From Roseovarius albus (GTDB lineage Bacteria > Pseudomonadota > Alphaproteobacteria > Rhodobacterales > Rhodobacteraceae), in assembly GCF_900172335.1 (NCBI RefSeq), contig NZ_FWFX01000001.1, positions 124,001 through 188,000 on the forward strand: DNA of 64,000 nucleotides, given 5' to 3'. Each line of letters starts with the position of its first letter. Within the stretch, counting starts at the first letter, position 1. The translations under genes were made by a program, and so were the position numbers. Positions 46,122 through 55,681 of this stretch are shown piece by piece. The notes under the pieces were generated by a model. It was given only the letters and a program-made list of their open reading frames with translations. It searched no databases and had not been told where the DNA came from.

Positions 46122-46988
46122 TTACATGGTGGATTTTAGCCACCGAATAAAGGTGCGTAAAGGTCGACGTTGGACGCCGGGGCGGGTCAGAAGATAATAG
46201 CCTGCTGTTTCACGGTCGGTGAAAAGAACCCGGATGTGGCCAGCCTTAATGTCCTGCTCGATGAAGCGCGGAACTGTGGCGACAATTCCTTCGCCTCGAC
46301 GCAATCCGTCCAGCAAGAGATTGCCCGGCATGCGTGTGACGTTCTTGTGTTCTGCCACATCAAGGCCTTGCGAGGTCATCCAATCAGCGAATTCCTTGTA
46401 GCCGAGTTCCAGCAATAAAGGATAATCCATGATTTGTCCGGGCTCGGTGAATTCACGATCTCCAATAAGTGAGGTGGCGGCCACTACGGCAAAACAGCCG
46501 ACAAAAAGTAGTTCGCAGTCGACCCCTGGCCAATCCCCGGTCCCATATCGGATAGCCATGTCTATTCCGCCCGGGCTTGGGTCGATGAACTCGCAAGTCG
46601 GGTTTAGCATGAGTTCGATGCCTGGGTGCGCGCTGCGAAACGCCGCGAGGCGAGGCACCAGAAAACTGGAGGCGAACATCGGAGTTGTCGTCACATGAAG
46701 AGCACGGCTTGCCTCGGATATCGAAAACTGTTGGGCGGCATCCGCAATATCGGCAAAGGCGGCCTGCACAGAATGTGCCAAAGCCTCACCCCGCGGCGTC
46801 AGGATAACACCGCGCCGACCTCGCACCAAAAGTGATTCATTCAGATGGCTTTCGAGATTTCGAATTTGTTGACTGACTGCCGGTCGCGTTACGTTCAGTG
46901 CCTCTGCAGCCTTGGTCAGACTGCGGGTTTCGGCCACGGCAGCAAATGCACGCAGTGCGTTCAACGGGGGAATATTTGACCAATCCAT
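46122..46988 (-). CDS. LysR-family regulator (GcvA-like)
   Basis: A 288-residue GcvA-type LysR regulator. It starts WSNIPPLNALRAFAAVAETR with the HTH to about residue 65 (VTRPAVSQQIRNLE). The effector domain contains IDMAIRYGTGDWPGVDCELL, typical of the group. It is divergent from the 3-hydroxyacyl-CoA-dehydrogenase-like gene with about 190 bases between starts, so it is likely its regulator. Confidence 0.87.
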   Translation of the reverse strand: MDWSNIPPLNALRAFAAVAETRSLTKAAEALNVTRPAVSQQIRNLESHLNESLLVRGRRGVILTPRGEALAHSVQAAFADIADAAQQFSISEASRALHVTTTPMFASSFLVPRLAAFRSAHPGIELMLNPTCEFIDPSPGGIDMAIRYGTGDWPGVDCELLFVGCFAVVAATSLIGDREFTEPGQIMDYPLLLELGYKEFADWMTSQGLDVAEHKNVTRMPGNLLLDGLRRGEGIVATVPRFIEQDIKAGHIRVLFTDRETAGYYLLTRPGVQRRPLRTFIRWLKSTM

Positions 46989-47179
46989 ATGAAAGATATT
47001 CTAACGCCTTAAATCTATTTTTGACTAGATTTAAAATGGAATAGGCCAATAATGATCATATAAATATGCATCTCATATGCACTTAGATTAGCCAAATCAC
47101 GATTAGACGTCACAATTTGTGACCGCGCTTACGCGAATGATACGCCGTGGCCAGAAATAAGACATTCCAGGAGAAAGAT

Positions 47180-48121
47180 ATGAAACCTGTAGAGGAAACC
47201 CATTCAACCGCCGTTGTCGGCAATGGACTGATGGGGCAAGGCATATCTCAGGTGCTTGCCCGCTCGGGCAAAACAGTCAAACTCATTGGTCGCAATCCAG
47301 ACAGCTTAAATAGGGCGATGGAAACGATACGTTCGAATTTTGCTGCCTTTGTTGCTAGAAAACATACCACCCAGGAAGACGCGGATGCAGCGATTTCCAG
47401 AATTTCCACGACGACTGAATACGAAGCGGCAGCCGACGTTGACGTTGTCATCGAGGCGGTGCCCGCAGTGCGTGAAACTCAGATTGAGGTTTTTGGCCGC
47501 CTTGACCAAATCTGCGCACCGGATGTCGTACTTGCTTCCACCTCTGGCCAACCGATCAGCCTGATGGTGGATGAGATGAAACACCCCGAACGAGCAATCG
47601 CCGCACATTTCATTTATCCTGCGCAACTCATGCCATTGGTCGAGGTGTGTGGCGGAGAGAAAACGTCGCCCGATGTGATCAACTGGACTTGTCGTTTTCT
47701 AGAATCTGTGGGGCAAACTGTTGCTTTGATGGATAAAGAGGTTGATGGTTTTATCGTTAACCGTCTGCAATTTGCCATTATGCGCGAAGCATGGTCGATG
47801 TGGGCCAATGGCATCGCTTCCGCCGAAGCAATCGATGCCTCAATGCGGCTGACGCTTGGACGCAGATATTCGGTCACCGGGCCCATTGAATCCGCTGAGC
47901 TGGGCGGCCTCGACATCATCCATATGTTTGGGGAATTCCTGTTTCCTGATCTCGATAATATCACCACGCCTCCAGAAGCGGTTACTGCGCTGGTGCGTGA
48001 TGGCAATTACGGTTTGAAATCTGGCAAAGGTATTTACGATTGGTCTAAGCGAGACGGGGCAGCTTTGCTGGCGAAACGCGCTGACCGCTTGTTTGAACAC
48101 CTCGCGGAAGACGCCGGGTAA
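47180..48121 (+). CDS. 3-hydroxyacyl-CoA dehydrogenase family protein (lambda-crystallin / L-gulonate dehydrogenase type)
   Basis: A 313-residue NAD-dependent dehydrogenase. The Rossmann motif is VVGNGLMGQGISQVLARSG (residues 13-31). The catalytic histidine appears in AAHFIYPAQLMPLVEV, where HCDH enzymes have HFFNP. The C-terminal domain has EVDGFIVNRLQFAIMREAW. This pattern is closer to lambda-crystallin, gulonate or carnitine dehydrogenase than to fatty-acid beta-oxidation enzymes. AGGAGAAAG precedes ATG 47180. Confidence 0.8.
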   Translation: MKPVEETHSTAVVGNGLMGQGISQVLARSGKTVKLIGRNPDSLNRAMETIRSNFAAFVARKHTTQEDADAAISRISTTTEYEAAADVDVVIEAVPAVRETQIEVFGRLDQICAPDVVLASTSGQPISLMVDEMKHPERAIAAHFIYPAQLMPLVEVCGGEKTSPDVINWTCRFLESVGQTVALMDKEVDGFIVNRLQFAIMREAWSMWANGIASAEAIDASMRLTLGRRYSVTGPIESAELGGLDIIHMFGEFLFPDLDNITTPPEAVTALVRDGNYGLKSGKGIYDWSKRDGAALLAKRADRLFEHLAEDAG

Positions 48122-48210
48122 TCCCCACATAAAGTCAAAAAGCGCATTTCCGAACATTCACCCTTCAACTGGTCTCTTGCCAGTTGACCGACCATCCTAT
48201 GGAGGACACC

Positions 48211-48816
48211 ATGAAAGTCTTGAAGAAAAACGCACTACACCGGCAGATTTTAACGGCTCTCTCGGCATGCACACTGCTTGCAGGCGGCCAGGCCAACGCC
48301 GAGGAACTGTCTGGGGTTTACCGAGGCTTTCTCGCCTTCGATTTCAAAGGCGAAGAAATCCGAGAATCCATGATGATCAGTTTTGGAGGCGACAATATTG
48401 TTATCATGGGCGCAGAAGAAGGGCAGGACGAACCTGTTGATTCCGAGACTGGAATAGTGACAAAGAACGATTTCGAAGCCGCCAATCTTGGCGTATGGCG
48501 CACGGCGGGCGACGACGCGTTAGAGTTTGGAACGCAACAATACCGCGCAGGGTCAGGCTTTTGCGGCGCAGTCGCCCAACATGCCGAAGGCATGCTGCCC
48601 GCTTGCAGCTTCATCTTGACGGCCAAACTTGCGTCAGGCGCTAAGGTGCGTGGCGAAACTTGTGATCTGGGTGGCGTTGGCGGCGGCCTGAGCGTTCAGT
48701 CAGTCAATGGGCAAGAAACGGCGAAGAACCCTTTTGATCTTGGCATAACGATTGACTATTGCCTGACGAAGATGAGCGTCGATCAGTTTTTTGATGAAGC
48801 CCCCACCAAGAGTTAG
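48211..48816 (+). CDS. Secreted hypothetical protein (201 aa)
   Basis: A signal peptide occupies about residues 1-30 (QILTALSACTLLAGGQANA-EE). The mature part is acidic and beta-rich (GVYRGFLAFDFKGEEIRESM) with five cysteines placed so that two disulphides are possible (FCGAVAQH, PACSF, ETCDLG, DYCLTK). No family recognised. TGGAGGACACC precedes ATG 48211. It follows the dehydrogenase by 89 bases and precedes an EamA exporter, so cotranscription is possible. Confidence 0.6.
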   Translation: MKVLKKNALHRQILTALSACTLLAGGQANAEELSGVYRGFLAFDFKGEEIRESMMISFGGDNIVIMGAEEGQDEPVDSETGIVTKNDFEAANLGVWRTAGDDALEFGTQQYRAGSGFCGAVAQHAEGMLPACSFILTAKLASGAKVRGETCDLGGVGGGLSVQSVNGQETAKNPFDLGITIDYCLTKMSVDQFFDEAPTKS

Positions 48817-48945
48817 AAAAGCCGGTGCCAGTTCGCCAAGTAATGACTTGCCTCACCCATATGGGACAACAGCGCCACGATGCAGCAAGCAAGAGATGGC
48901 GACAATGGTTGGGGCAAGATTTCACCTTTTTGGAAAAGTGAGCCG

Positions 48946-49866
48946 ATGCTGATGCCTCTCTCTCTTTCGTCATCCGTTAACGGCAAAAAGATTACCGGCA
49001 TGATCATGATGGCGGTTGCTATGCTCATGGTTCCGGGGCTTGACGCGGTTGCAAAAATCTTGATGGAACGGCTTCCTCCCCTTCAGGTGACATTCGGTCG
49101 GTTTCTTGTGCAGACCATTGTTTTGCTGCCCCTGTTTATGATGGTTCCAAAACGACGAACGCCAGTCGTGGGGCATGTCTTGGCGGGGTTTTTCCTTGGG
49201 TTGGCGCTGCTTAGCTTCAATTACGCGCTACAAGTCATGCCGATTGCCAACGCGCTGGCAATATTTTTTGTTGAGCCGCTCGTATTGACGTTACTAGGAG
49301 CAGTTCTATTGCGTGAGACTTTGGGGTTTCAACGGTTGGGCGCAATTGTGATTGGTCTAGTTGGCGCTTTGATCGTTTTGCGGCCGAATTTATCAACTTA
49401 CGGGGTTACGGCGCTTTTCCCTCTGGCCACAGCCTTTCTCTTTTCCTGCTACATGCTTGTTACGCGACGGATGTCACAATCCAGAGACCTGTTACTATTA
49501 CAGTTCTGGACAGGATTTTTCTCAGCCCTTGTGCTGTTAATTGCGGTCGGGCTGAAACTGCACTTTGCTCCGGATGCTCAAAGTTATTTGACCCCGAATA
49601 TTAGGGAGCTTTGGCTTTTTCTGCTCCTCGGATTGCTGGCTGGATTGGGTCACCAACTGATCATCCGCGCACTTTCTTTTATTGAGGCTGGTGTCGCAGC
49701 ACCGTTTCAGTATCTGGAAATTGTTTCCGCCATCTTTTTAGGTTGGGTTGTTTTTGGTGATTTTCCTGACATGAGGACTTGGGCCGGAACAATAATAATT
49801 GTTTGCGCGGGTTTGTACGTAATCAGGTGTGAGCTTCGGCAAACACAAGCCGTCAATGTGCTCTGA
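48946..49866 (+). CDS. EamA-family (DMT) transporter 1
   Basis: A 306-residue inner-membrane protein with about ten hydrophobic helices in two EamA repeats, as in the drug/metabolite transporter superfamily. LSFNYALQVMPIANALAIFF and IRALSFIEAGVAAPFQYLEI, read as separate pieces, are the repeat signatures at the ends of helices 3 and 8. The transported molecule is unknown. The ATG at 48946 is used because upstream in-frame codons do not look like membrane-protein sequence. Possible coupling with the upstream secreted protein. Confidence 0.85.
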   Translation: MLMPLSLSSSVNGKKITGMIMMAVAMLMVPGLDAVAKILMERLPPLQVTFGRFLVQTIVLLPLFMMVPKRRTPVVGHVLAGFFLGLALLSFNYALQVMPIANALAIFFVEPLVLTLLGAVLLRETLGFQRLGAIVIGLVGALIVLRPNLSTYGVTALFPLATAFLFSCYMLVTRRMSQSRDLLLLQFWTGFFSALVLLIAVGLKLHFAPDAQSYLTPNIRELWLFLLLGLLAGLGHQLIIRALSFIEAGVAAPFQYLEIVSAIFLGWVVFGDFPDMRTWAGTIIIVCAGLYVIRCELRQTQAVNVL

Positions 49867-50183
49867 ACTAATATCGCGCGATAGGCTCTGATCGCGTTAA
49901 AAAGTTTCGCAACATCTGTATCGTGCGTCATCGCGTTCTATCGAATTCACGCAATCGATCTCCAATTTGTCTCGAATATTGACCATCTGGAAACCAAGGT
50001 TGCTGCACCATTAAAGTACGTCTATTTTGGGGTAGCTGCACCGCAGCGTCTAATCACCCAACGAATGTTTCCTTTGGACCGTTCTCCCCAATCTTGCAGC
50101 TAAGAATTCTGCTGTTGCTGCACCGCATCCGAGGTCTGCATTGAGCCCAATCTGTTGAATGCTGCGCCATGCGCGAATGGCGG
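49867..50183. other. Intergenic region without recognised gene
   Basis: Between the EamA gene and the converging LysR gene. The 12-base palindrome TATCGCGCGATA is near 49874-49885. No reading frame with protein-like sequence and no terminator with a T run were seen. Confidence 0.5.
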
Positions 50184-51098
50184 CTACTTGGCTGTATTTG
50201 CCTGACCAGCCTCTTCAATCAACCAAGTTCGAAATGCTGATACTTTGGGCGTTGATGAATTCCCCCGTGAGCTTAGTAGATAGTATGAGAACGTCAGTGG
50301 TGTCATTAGGTCTGGGCCAAAGGGACAGACGAGGCGTCCATTGGTCAGGTGGTCAGACACCAGTCTGTCCCCAACCAATGCCACTCCCTGCCCGTCCAGA
50401 GCTGCTTGTATAGCCATGCTTTCCTGCGTGAAGTGAGGTCCACGGTTTGGATCGGCATCGTGAAGGCCCGCCGCGAGCAGCCACATACGCCAGCTTGCTT
50501 CGGCATCTTTCCAATCAATGTGCAGGAGCGTGTGCTGAGCCAAGTCCACGGGGCGCGATAGAGCGTTTTCACCTTCTAAAAGAGCGGGGCTGCATACTGG
50601 CGTATTGAGTTGGCTGAATAGGTAGTCCACCTCAACGCCTTTGTAGTCGCCTGGGCCGTATCGCACAGCTACATCAAATTCACCTCCCGCGACGTCCACA
50701 ATGCGGTCAGTTCCGTCAATTCTGATCTCAATATCGGGGTGTTTTCGATGAAATCGGTCGAGTCTTGGTACGAGCCACATTGATCCGAAGGAAGGGCTGA
50801 CGCTGATGCTTAGTACATTGCTTTGGCTGAAAGCCCGCATCTGTTCCGTGCCCTCTGCAAGTCTGTCGAGCCCTTCCGACAGCGCGGGCAAGGCTGCGTG
50901 TCCTGCCTCCGTCAATCTCAGAGCGCGGGTAAGACGGTAAAACAGCGGCGTGCCGAGCAGGTCTTCAAGCGCTTTCACCTGATGACTGACAGCGGCGGGG
51001 GTCACATTCAATTCATCGGCAGCGATCTTGAAGCTGAGATGGCGTGCGGCGGCTTCAAAAGCACGCAGAGCGTTTAAAGAGGGCAGTTTGCGTGTCAT
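50184..51098 (-). CDS. LysR-family regulator (GcvA-like)
   Basis: A 304-residue GcvA-type regulator beginning RKLPSLNALRAFEAAARHLS, with the HTH at residues 6-65 (VTPAAVSHQVKALED). The effector domain has FDVAVRYGPGDYKGVEVDYL. It is divergent from the EamA transporter at 51256 across a 157-base AT-rich gap and probably regulates it. Confidence 0.88.
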   Translation of the reverse strand: MTRKLPSLNALRAFEAAARHLSFKIAADELNVTPAAVSHQVKALEDLLGTPLFYRLTRALRLTEAGHAALPALSEGLDRLAEGTEQMRAFSQSNVLSISVSPSFGSMWLVPRLDRFHRKHPDIEIRIDGTDRIVDVAGGEFDVAVRYGPGDYKGVEVDYLFSQLNTPVCSPALLEGENALSRPVDLAQHTLLHIDWKDAEASWRMWLLAAGLHDADPNRGPHFTQESMAIQAALDGQGVALVGDRLVSDHLTNGRLVCPFGPDLMTPLTFSYYLLSSRGNSSTPKVSAFRTWLIEEAGQANTAK

Positions 51099-51255
51099 GT
51101 GATATGCATTATTTTTTCTATCTTATCGGTTTAGGTATTATCGTTTGTCATTCAGCCTATCTCGTCAATATATATCATAATTAGAGTGAATTAGCTCAGC
51201 ATAATGTTTTTCACTTACAAGCTATGAGTTAGATTAAATATAGCATTGGAAGATT

Positions 51256-52113
51256 ATGACGATAACAAGCACGAGATCACAATATTCCATCGGCGTTCTG
51301 CTATTGGTGGCCGCCGCCGTGACCTACAGCACAGCGGGAATCTTCACCAAGGGCGTGGTTGCTGGAGCCTGGGCCGTGATTTTCTGGCGCGGATTATTTG
51401 CGGCGGCGTTCACGACTTTTTGGACCATCAACCGGCGAACCTTCCGGCATAATTTCTTTGAAATGGGACGCAGCGGGTGGGTCGTTGGCATTGTCGGGGC
51501 AATTGGCACGGCAGCTTTCATACCCGCGTTCAAGTTAACATCTATCGCAAATGTCTCTCTGATCTATGCTGTCGCGCCTTTAATCGCAGCACTTCTGGCT
51601 TGGCTTGCCATCGGTGAACGCATCACTGGCCCCACCATGCTTGGATCAATTTGTGCGCTGTTGGGGGTCGGCATCATTGTTTCCGGCTCTCTGGGTCAGA
51701 TCAGTCTTCAGGGCGATACACTTGCTCTCGTCATGACGGCTGCCATGGCCACAATCATGGTTATCTACCGCAAGTATCCGGAAACACCGGGAGCCGGGCC
51801 TTCGGTTTTGCAGTCATTGTTCTTACTTCCCCCTTCCTTCATTCTGGGTGCGCCGTTCCAGACCGACCCATTTGAGATCTTCATACTGGCGGCGTTCGGC
51901 CTGCTGTTCGCTATTGCATCCGTCACCCTTGCCGAAGGGGCGAAGCGCGTTCCATCTGGCCAAACCGCTCTCATAAGCGCCCTTGAAACCCCACTCGCTC
52001 CGATCTTGGCGTTCATTGCCTTTGCGGAATTCCCCAGCACAACGACGTGGCTTGGCGGGTCAGTCGTTCTGATGGCCATACTGATTTCGATCAAGAACGA
52101 GGCGGATACCTGA
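51256..52113 (+). CDS. EamA-family (DMT) transporter 2
   Basis: A 285-residue ten-helix DMT transporter. The first repeat includes TYSTAGIFTKGVVAGAWAV and the signature FKLTSIANVSLIYAVAPLIA; the second ends near LISALETPLAPILAFIAFAE. Function unknown; amino-acid or metabolite export is common for relatives paired with GcvA-like LysR genes. Confidence 0.88.
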   Translation: MTITSTRSQYSIGVLLLVAAAVTYSTAGIFTKGVVAGAWAVIFWRGLFAAAFTTFWTINRRTFRHNFFEMGRSGWVVGIVGAIGTAAFIPAFKLTSIANVSLIYAVAPLIAALLAWLAIGERITGPTMLGSICALLGVGIIVSGSLGQISLQGDTLALVMTAAMATIMVIYRKYPETPGAGPSVLQSLFLLPPSFILGAPFQTDPFEIFILAAFGLLFAIASVTLAEGAKRVPSGQTALISALETPLAPILAFIAFAEFPSTTTWLGGSVVLMAILISIKNEADT

Positions 52114-52790
52114 AGCGCTATCACGTGTTTGGGGTATTTGCCTTCAACCACCCCCCAAAAAAACACAGCCACTGCTTTGGTGCAGTTCTCGTGCGTGAAT
52201 ATGAGCCAAAAAGCATTTTTCAGGCACAGGACACGGAAGCATATGCTGATATGAGTAAGCATCTCGTCAGACTGTCTTCCACCAATCGATGATGCACAAG
52301 ACCAATGCCAAGTTACTTCGCATAGCGACCGCTGGCACACACGCAGCGAACTCACACTTTGTCCCGCTCAGTAGACATTCATTTCGGCATTGCAAACGTC
52401 AGCTAAGCGGGACAGACCCGCCTTTTGCCCATGCAGCTATTGCTGACGCAGAAAACCCTCGCATCTGCGGCACAGGAATTTCGGCGGCGCAGCAGATGTC
52501 ACGAGAGCGGTCATTCAAAGCCACTTTGAGGGACGAAATTCAAACCGCCCTCTCACCGCGATCCGACGTTACTATCAAGGAGCGGACAAAGCACTATTTC
52601 GCTGCGCTTTCGTCAATGACGGCTTGCCGCGGTTGCTGTTAGTGGCGTTTCTGTTCAAGAGCTATGACGCAGCACAAACGAGACTACGCTTTAGTAACAC
52701 GGCGCACTGCTCAGACAGCCTTTCATCGGTCTAGTTTGGCCGCGCTATGGCGCAATTGAGAGCGCATACCTCAAAGGGTAACGGTAAGTG
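52114..52790. other. 677-base region without recognised gene
   Basis: Between the EamA gene and the converging mttB-like gene. A plus-strand frame at 52289-52642 has no family likeness and contains low-plausibility composition. No tRNA, terminator or repeat was recognised. It could hold a decayed gene. Confidence 0.4.
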
Positions 52791-54326
52791 CTAGTTCCAG
52801 TGTTCGGCAATCTCCGGAAATCGTTCAGCAATGGCCAGCTGTGATGCAGAGTCAAATACTGGCCTGCTGTCCTCTTTCAGAATCGCACTAGTTCTTATTC
52901 TGGCTTCTTCAAGCAATCGCGGCGTTCCGGCGTCCGCCCAGACCTGTGGCGTGTCTCGATTGGCGAGGGCTGGATAGTAGTAGTCGCTTTGCATCCGGCC
53001 CAAAGTCTGTCCACTGCCCAAGAAGTGCCCTGGGCCGTTCAGGCAGACCTCGCGGATGACTTCAAAGGCAAGCGCTTCTTCGGTGATCTCGAAACCACGT
53101 GTCGCGCGCATGACCGATCCGATCAGGTCATTGTCGAGCACAAAGCTTTCCTTGCTGGCCGCCAGTAGCGAGCCATACATGCCTGCGGCCTCATAGATCA
53201 GGTTCGCCCCTGCCAAGGCACTGAGCAATTCGGTGATGCCTTTCTCATACCCCGCCTGAAAATCCGGCATTTTGCTGTCGGTCATGCCGGCACTGACGGC
53301 GCAAGGAATGCCGTAGAACTGCGCCATCTGGGCACATGCAGCCATCAGCACGCCTTGCTCGGCGCTGCCGCCAGACATGGCACCTGTGCGCAGATCACTA
53401 ACAAAGGGCAGCGCCCCAAACAGTGCAGGGTGTCCGGGATTGAGCAGGTTCACGTAGATAAGCCCGGCCAGCACCTCGGCGGTTTGTTGAGCCACGGCAC
53501 CAGCAAGGGGCGCGGGACTGGTCGCACCAGCCTGACCGGCAGAGACAAGCTTGAGTGGCGTACCTGTGTCCGCCGCACATTCGATGATGCCCAAAGCCTC
53601 TTCGGCAAAGGTGAGCGGCGGCACCACGAAACAGGTTGAGACACAGCAGAAAGGCCGGGCACGCCAGGCCGCTTCACCGCCAGCGATCATATGGAACATC
53701 TCAATCGCGTCGCGCATGGTTTCAACCGCGCTGAAAGATGTGCCGATGGGCTTGGCCGTGCCTGCAGCACAAGCATAGGCGGTGTTCAGTTCCATCACGT
53801 GGGTGTCGGGGATATCGCGGGCCACCACCGTGCGCTGGAACATGTGGATATTGGGCAAGACCTGCGCCAGACGCGCCATGTCATGCAGATCGGCCAAGGT
53901 GCTGTCACGGACCGCGCCCGTCTCGCTGTCGACAATATGAACGGCCGCCCCGGATGTGCCGAGATGGATGCGCGCACCGCTCGGGTCGAGGTCATATTCC
54001 GGGCGTTGACCATAAAGCTTGAACCCGCGCCCCGCGGTTTTCAGCACGGCCTCCACCAGTACCGCCGGGAACAACAATCGGCCGTCCTCGCTGACAGATC
54101 CCCCTGCGGCCACAACCGTTTCAACGCAGCGCGGCGTCGCACTGGCCATTCCGATCTCGGCCAAGATACGCAGCGCGGTGCGGTGGATGGCTTTGGCACC
54201 ATCGTCCGGGATCGGACGGTATTGTCCGCCTACGATTCCCGGCCAGATTGACGTGGTGGGGCCTGATCCGGCCCCTTCTGCACGTTCGGCGCGACGTGCG
54301 GCGCGACCTGCCCGGGTTCGGCTCAT
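52791..54326 (-). CDS. MttB-family (trimethylamine methyltransferase-like) protein, non-pyrrolysine
   Basis: A 511-residue member of the COG5598 methyltransferase family, which moves a methyl group from a quaternary or tertiary amine to a corrinoid protein. The TIM-barrel core is complete without an in-frame TAG, so it belongs to the non-pyrrolysine branch that includes the glycine betaine methyltransferase MtgB. Signature areas: HLGTSGAAVHIVD, LFGALPFVSDLRTGAMSGGS and NGPGHFLGSGQTL. GGAG precedes ATG 54326. The start overlaps the MmgE/PrpD stop by ATGA, and the gene ends the operon. No corrinoid protein gene is adjacent. Confidence 0.82.
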   Translation of the reverse strand: MSRTRAGRAARRAERAEGAGSGPTTSIWPGIVGGQYRPIPDDGAKAIHRTALRILAEIGMASATPRCVETVVAAGGSVSEDGRLLFPAVLVEAVLKTAGRGFKLYGQRPEYDLDPSGARIHLGTSGAAVHIVDSETGAVRDSTLADLHDMARLAQVLPNIHMFQRTVVARDIPDTHVMELNTAYACAAGTAKPIGTSFSAVETMRDAIEMFHMIAGGEAAWRARPFCCVSTCFVVPPLTFAEEALGIIECAADTGTPLKLVSAGQAGATSPAPLAGAVAQQTAEVLAGLIYVNLLNPGHPALFGALPFVSDLRTGAMSGGSAEQGVLMAACAQMAQFYGIPCAVSAGMTDSKMPDFQAGYEKGITELLSALAGANLIYEAAGMYGSLLAASKESFVLDNDLIGSVMRATRGFEITEEALAFEVIREVCLNGPGHFLGSGQTLGRMQSDYYYPALANRDTPQVWADAGTPRLLEEARIRTSAILKEDSRPVFDSASQLAIAERFPEIAEHWN

Positions 54327-55681
54327 CTTCGATCTCCATTTTTGGTCAAGAGGTTCAGAATGTCTGGCTCGGTGGGCCAATCGCGCAACTGTTCTGACCA
54401 GCGCGGGTCATCGGCGGACGCGCCGAGATTGGCGTTGAACTTGGCCCAAAGTTGCGCATCGCTCATGGGGGCCTGTGGCGCCCCTAGGGGAAAGGGGCAC
54501 TGTTCTTCGACGACGCGCCCATCCGACAGAGTTACGACCATGCGGTCTGGATCGGCGTCTGAATAGTTGAGCTCAGGGTGTATCGGAGAAAAGGCATGCA
54601 CATGCGTCTTGCCGATCATGGCCTTAATGTCAGGTGCCGCCCAACGGGTCGCCTTTAGGTCCGCAAGGGTAAGAGCCCCCCGAATGAGGCCCATCGCGGC
54701 CACGAAAGGGAGGCTGAACAGGGCCTCGGCCCGGCTTGTGGGGCGTTGGAAGGGCAACACCGCCGCATGGAAATCTGGCAGGAATAGATCGATCCGCGCA
54801 ACCTGATCCAGCGGCACCTGCTCTCTCAGTGCCAAAGCAGAAGTCATAATCCTGTGCGTGTAACCGCAACTTGGCCAGGGTTTCAGAACCAGTCCGTATT
54901 GGCTGAGCGCATACTCTTTGCCCAAATGTGACAGGGCTGCTTCAAGGCGCTCGGGTACTAGCCCGTTCATCAGCGCAGCCATGCCCCGTGGATGGTCCAG
55001 CACATGGACCTGAGCGATCAGGCCGGACTGCGCAAGACAGGCGGCTTCGACGCCTGCGCGGGCGGCGAAGCCTGCCTGAACAGGTTTGGCGCTTGATCCG
55101 AACTGACAGGTATAGCCGCTGGCTGCACTGATCGCGAAAGACATGGTGTGCGCCGTTTGATCAACCGACAACCCCATCAGTCGTGCACAGGCGGCAGCAG
55201 CCCCGGGCGCGCCAAGCGTGGCGGTGGAATGCCAGCCTGCATCGTAGTGTTCAAAATTTAGGGCCTCGCCCAGCCGCGCAATGACCTCGAAACCCGCCAG
55301 ATAGGCACGCACCAGGTCCTTGCCGGACGTGGACGGGCCTGCGACAGCTAGCAGCGAAGGCAGCAATACCACCGTCGGATGGGTATTCCCGGGGATTTCC
55401 CAATCGTCGAAATCCAGCGCATGACCCGCCACAGCATTCAGAAACGCAGCCTGCGGGCGTGGGGCCTGCATATTGGTTCCGATGACCTGTGCCGGTCCGC
55501 CATTTGACATGGATTGCACGGCCTGTCTGGCGCGGATTGCGACGTCAGTCTCTACACCTGCATGTATGCAGCCCAGCGTATCCACGACCCCGGCTCGCAA
55601 CACCGCAAGTGTTTTTGCGTCAGCCTCCAACGGATCTTTGGCCGCAAATGCTGCCAATCGGGTCAGCGCAGCCCCCGTCAT
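54323..55681 (-). CDS. MmgE/PrpD family protein
   Basis: A 452-residue protein of the 2-methylcitrate dehydratase / iminodisuccinate epimerase / cis-aconitate decarboxylase fold. Marks include DTLGCIHAGVETDVAIRARQ at the N-terminus, GHALDFDDWEIPGNTHPTVV near residue 90 (the family DDTH-like site) and MSFAISAASGYTCQFGSSAK. Substrate not decided. It overlaps both neighbours by ATGA, tying it to the aldehyde and alcohol dehydrogenases and the MttB-like protein. Confidence 0.82.
   Translation of the reverse strand: MTGAALTRLAAFAAKDPLEADAKTLAVLRAGVVDTLGCIHAGVETDVAIRARQAVQSMSNGGPAQVIGTNMQAPRPQAAFLNAVAGHALDFDDWEIPGNTHPTVVLLPSLLAVAGPSTSGKDLVRAYLAGFEVIARLGEALNFEHYDAGWHSTATLGAPGAAAACARLMGLSVDQTAHTMSFAISAASGYTCQFGSSAKPVQAGFAARAGVEAACLAQSGLIAQVHVLDHPRGMAALMNGLVPERLEAALSHLGKEYALSQYGLVLKPWPSCGYTHRIMTSALALREQVPLDQVARIDLFLPDFHAAVLPFQRPTSRAEALFSLPFVAAMGLIRGALTLADLKATRWAAPDIKAMIGKTHVHAFSPIHPELNYSDADPDRMVVTLSDGRVVEEQCPFPLGAPQAPMSDAQLWAKFNANLGASADDPRWSEQLRDWPTEPDILNLLTKNGDRR

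Noticed and set aside
49874..49885. Palindrome TATCGCGCGATA as a terminator
   Set aside because: Short, without loop room or T run; it may be chance.
52289..52642. Plus-strand 117-codon frame
   Set aside because: No RBS, no family likeness and erratic composition.
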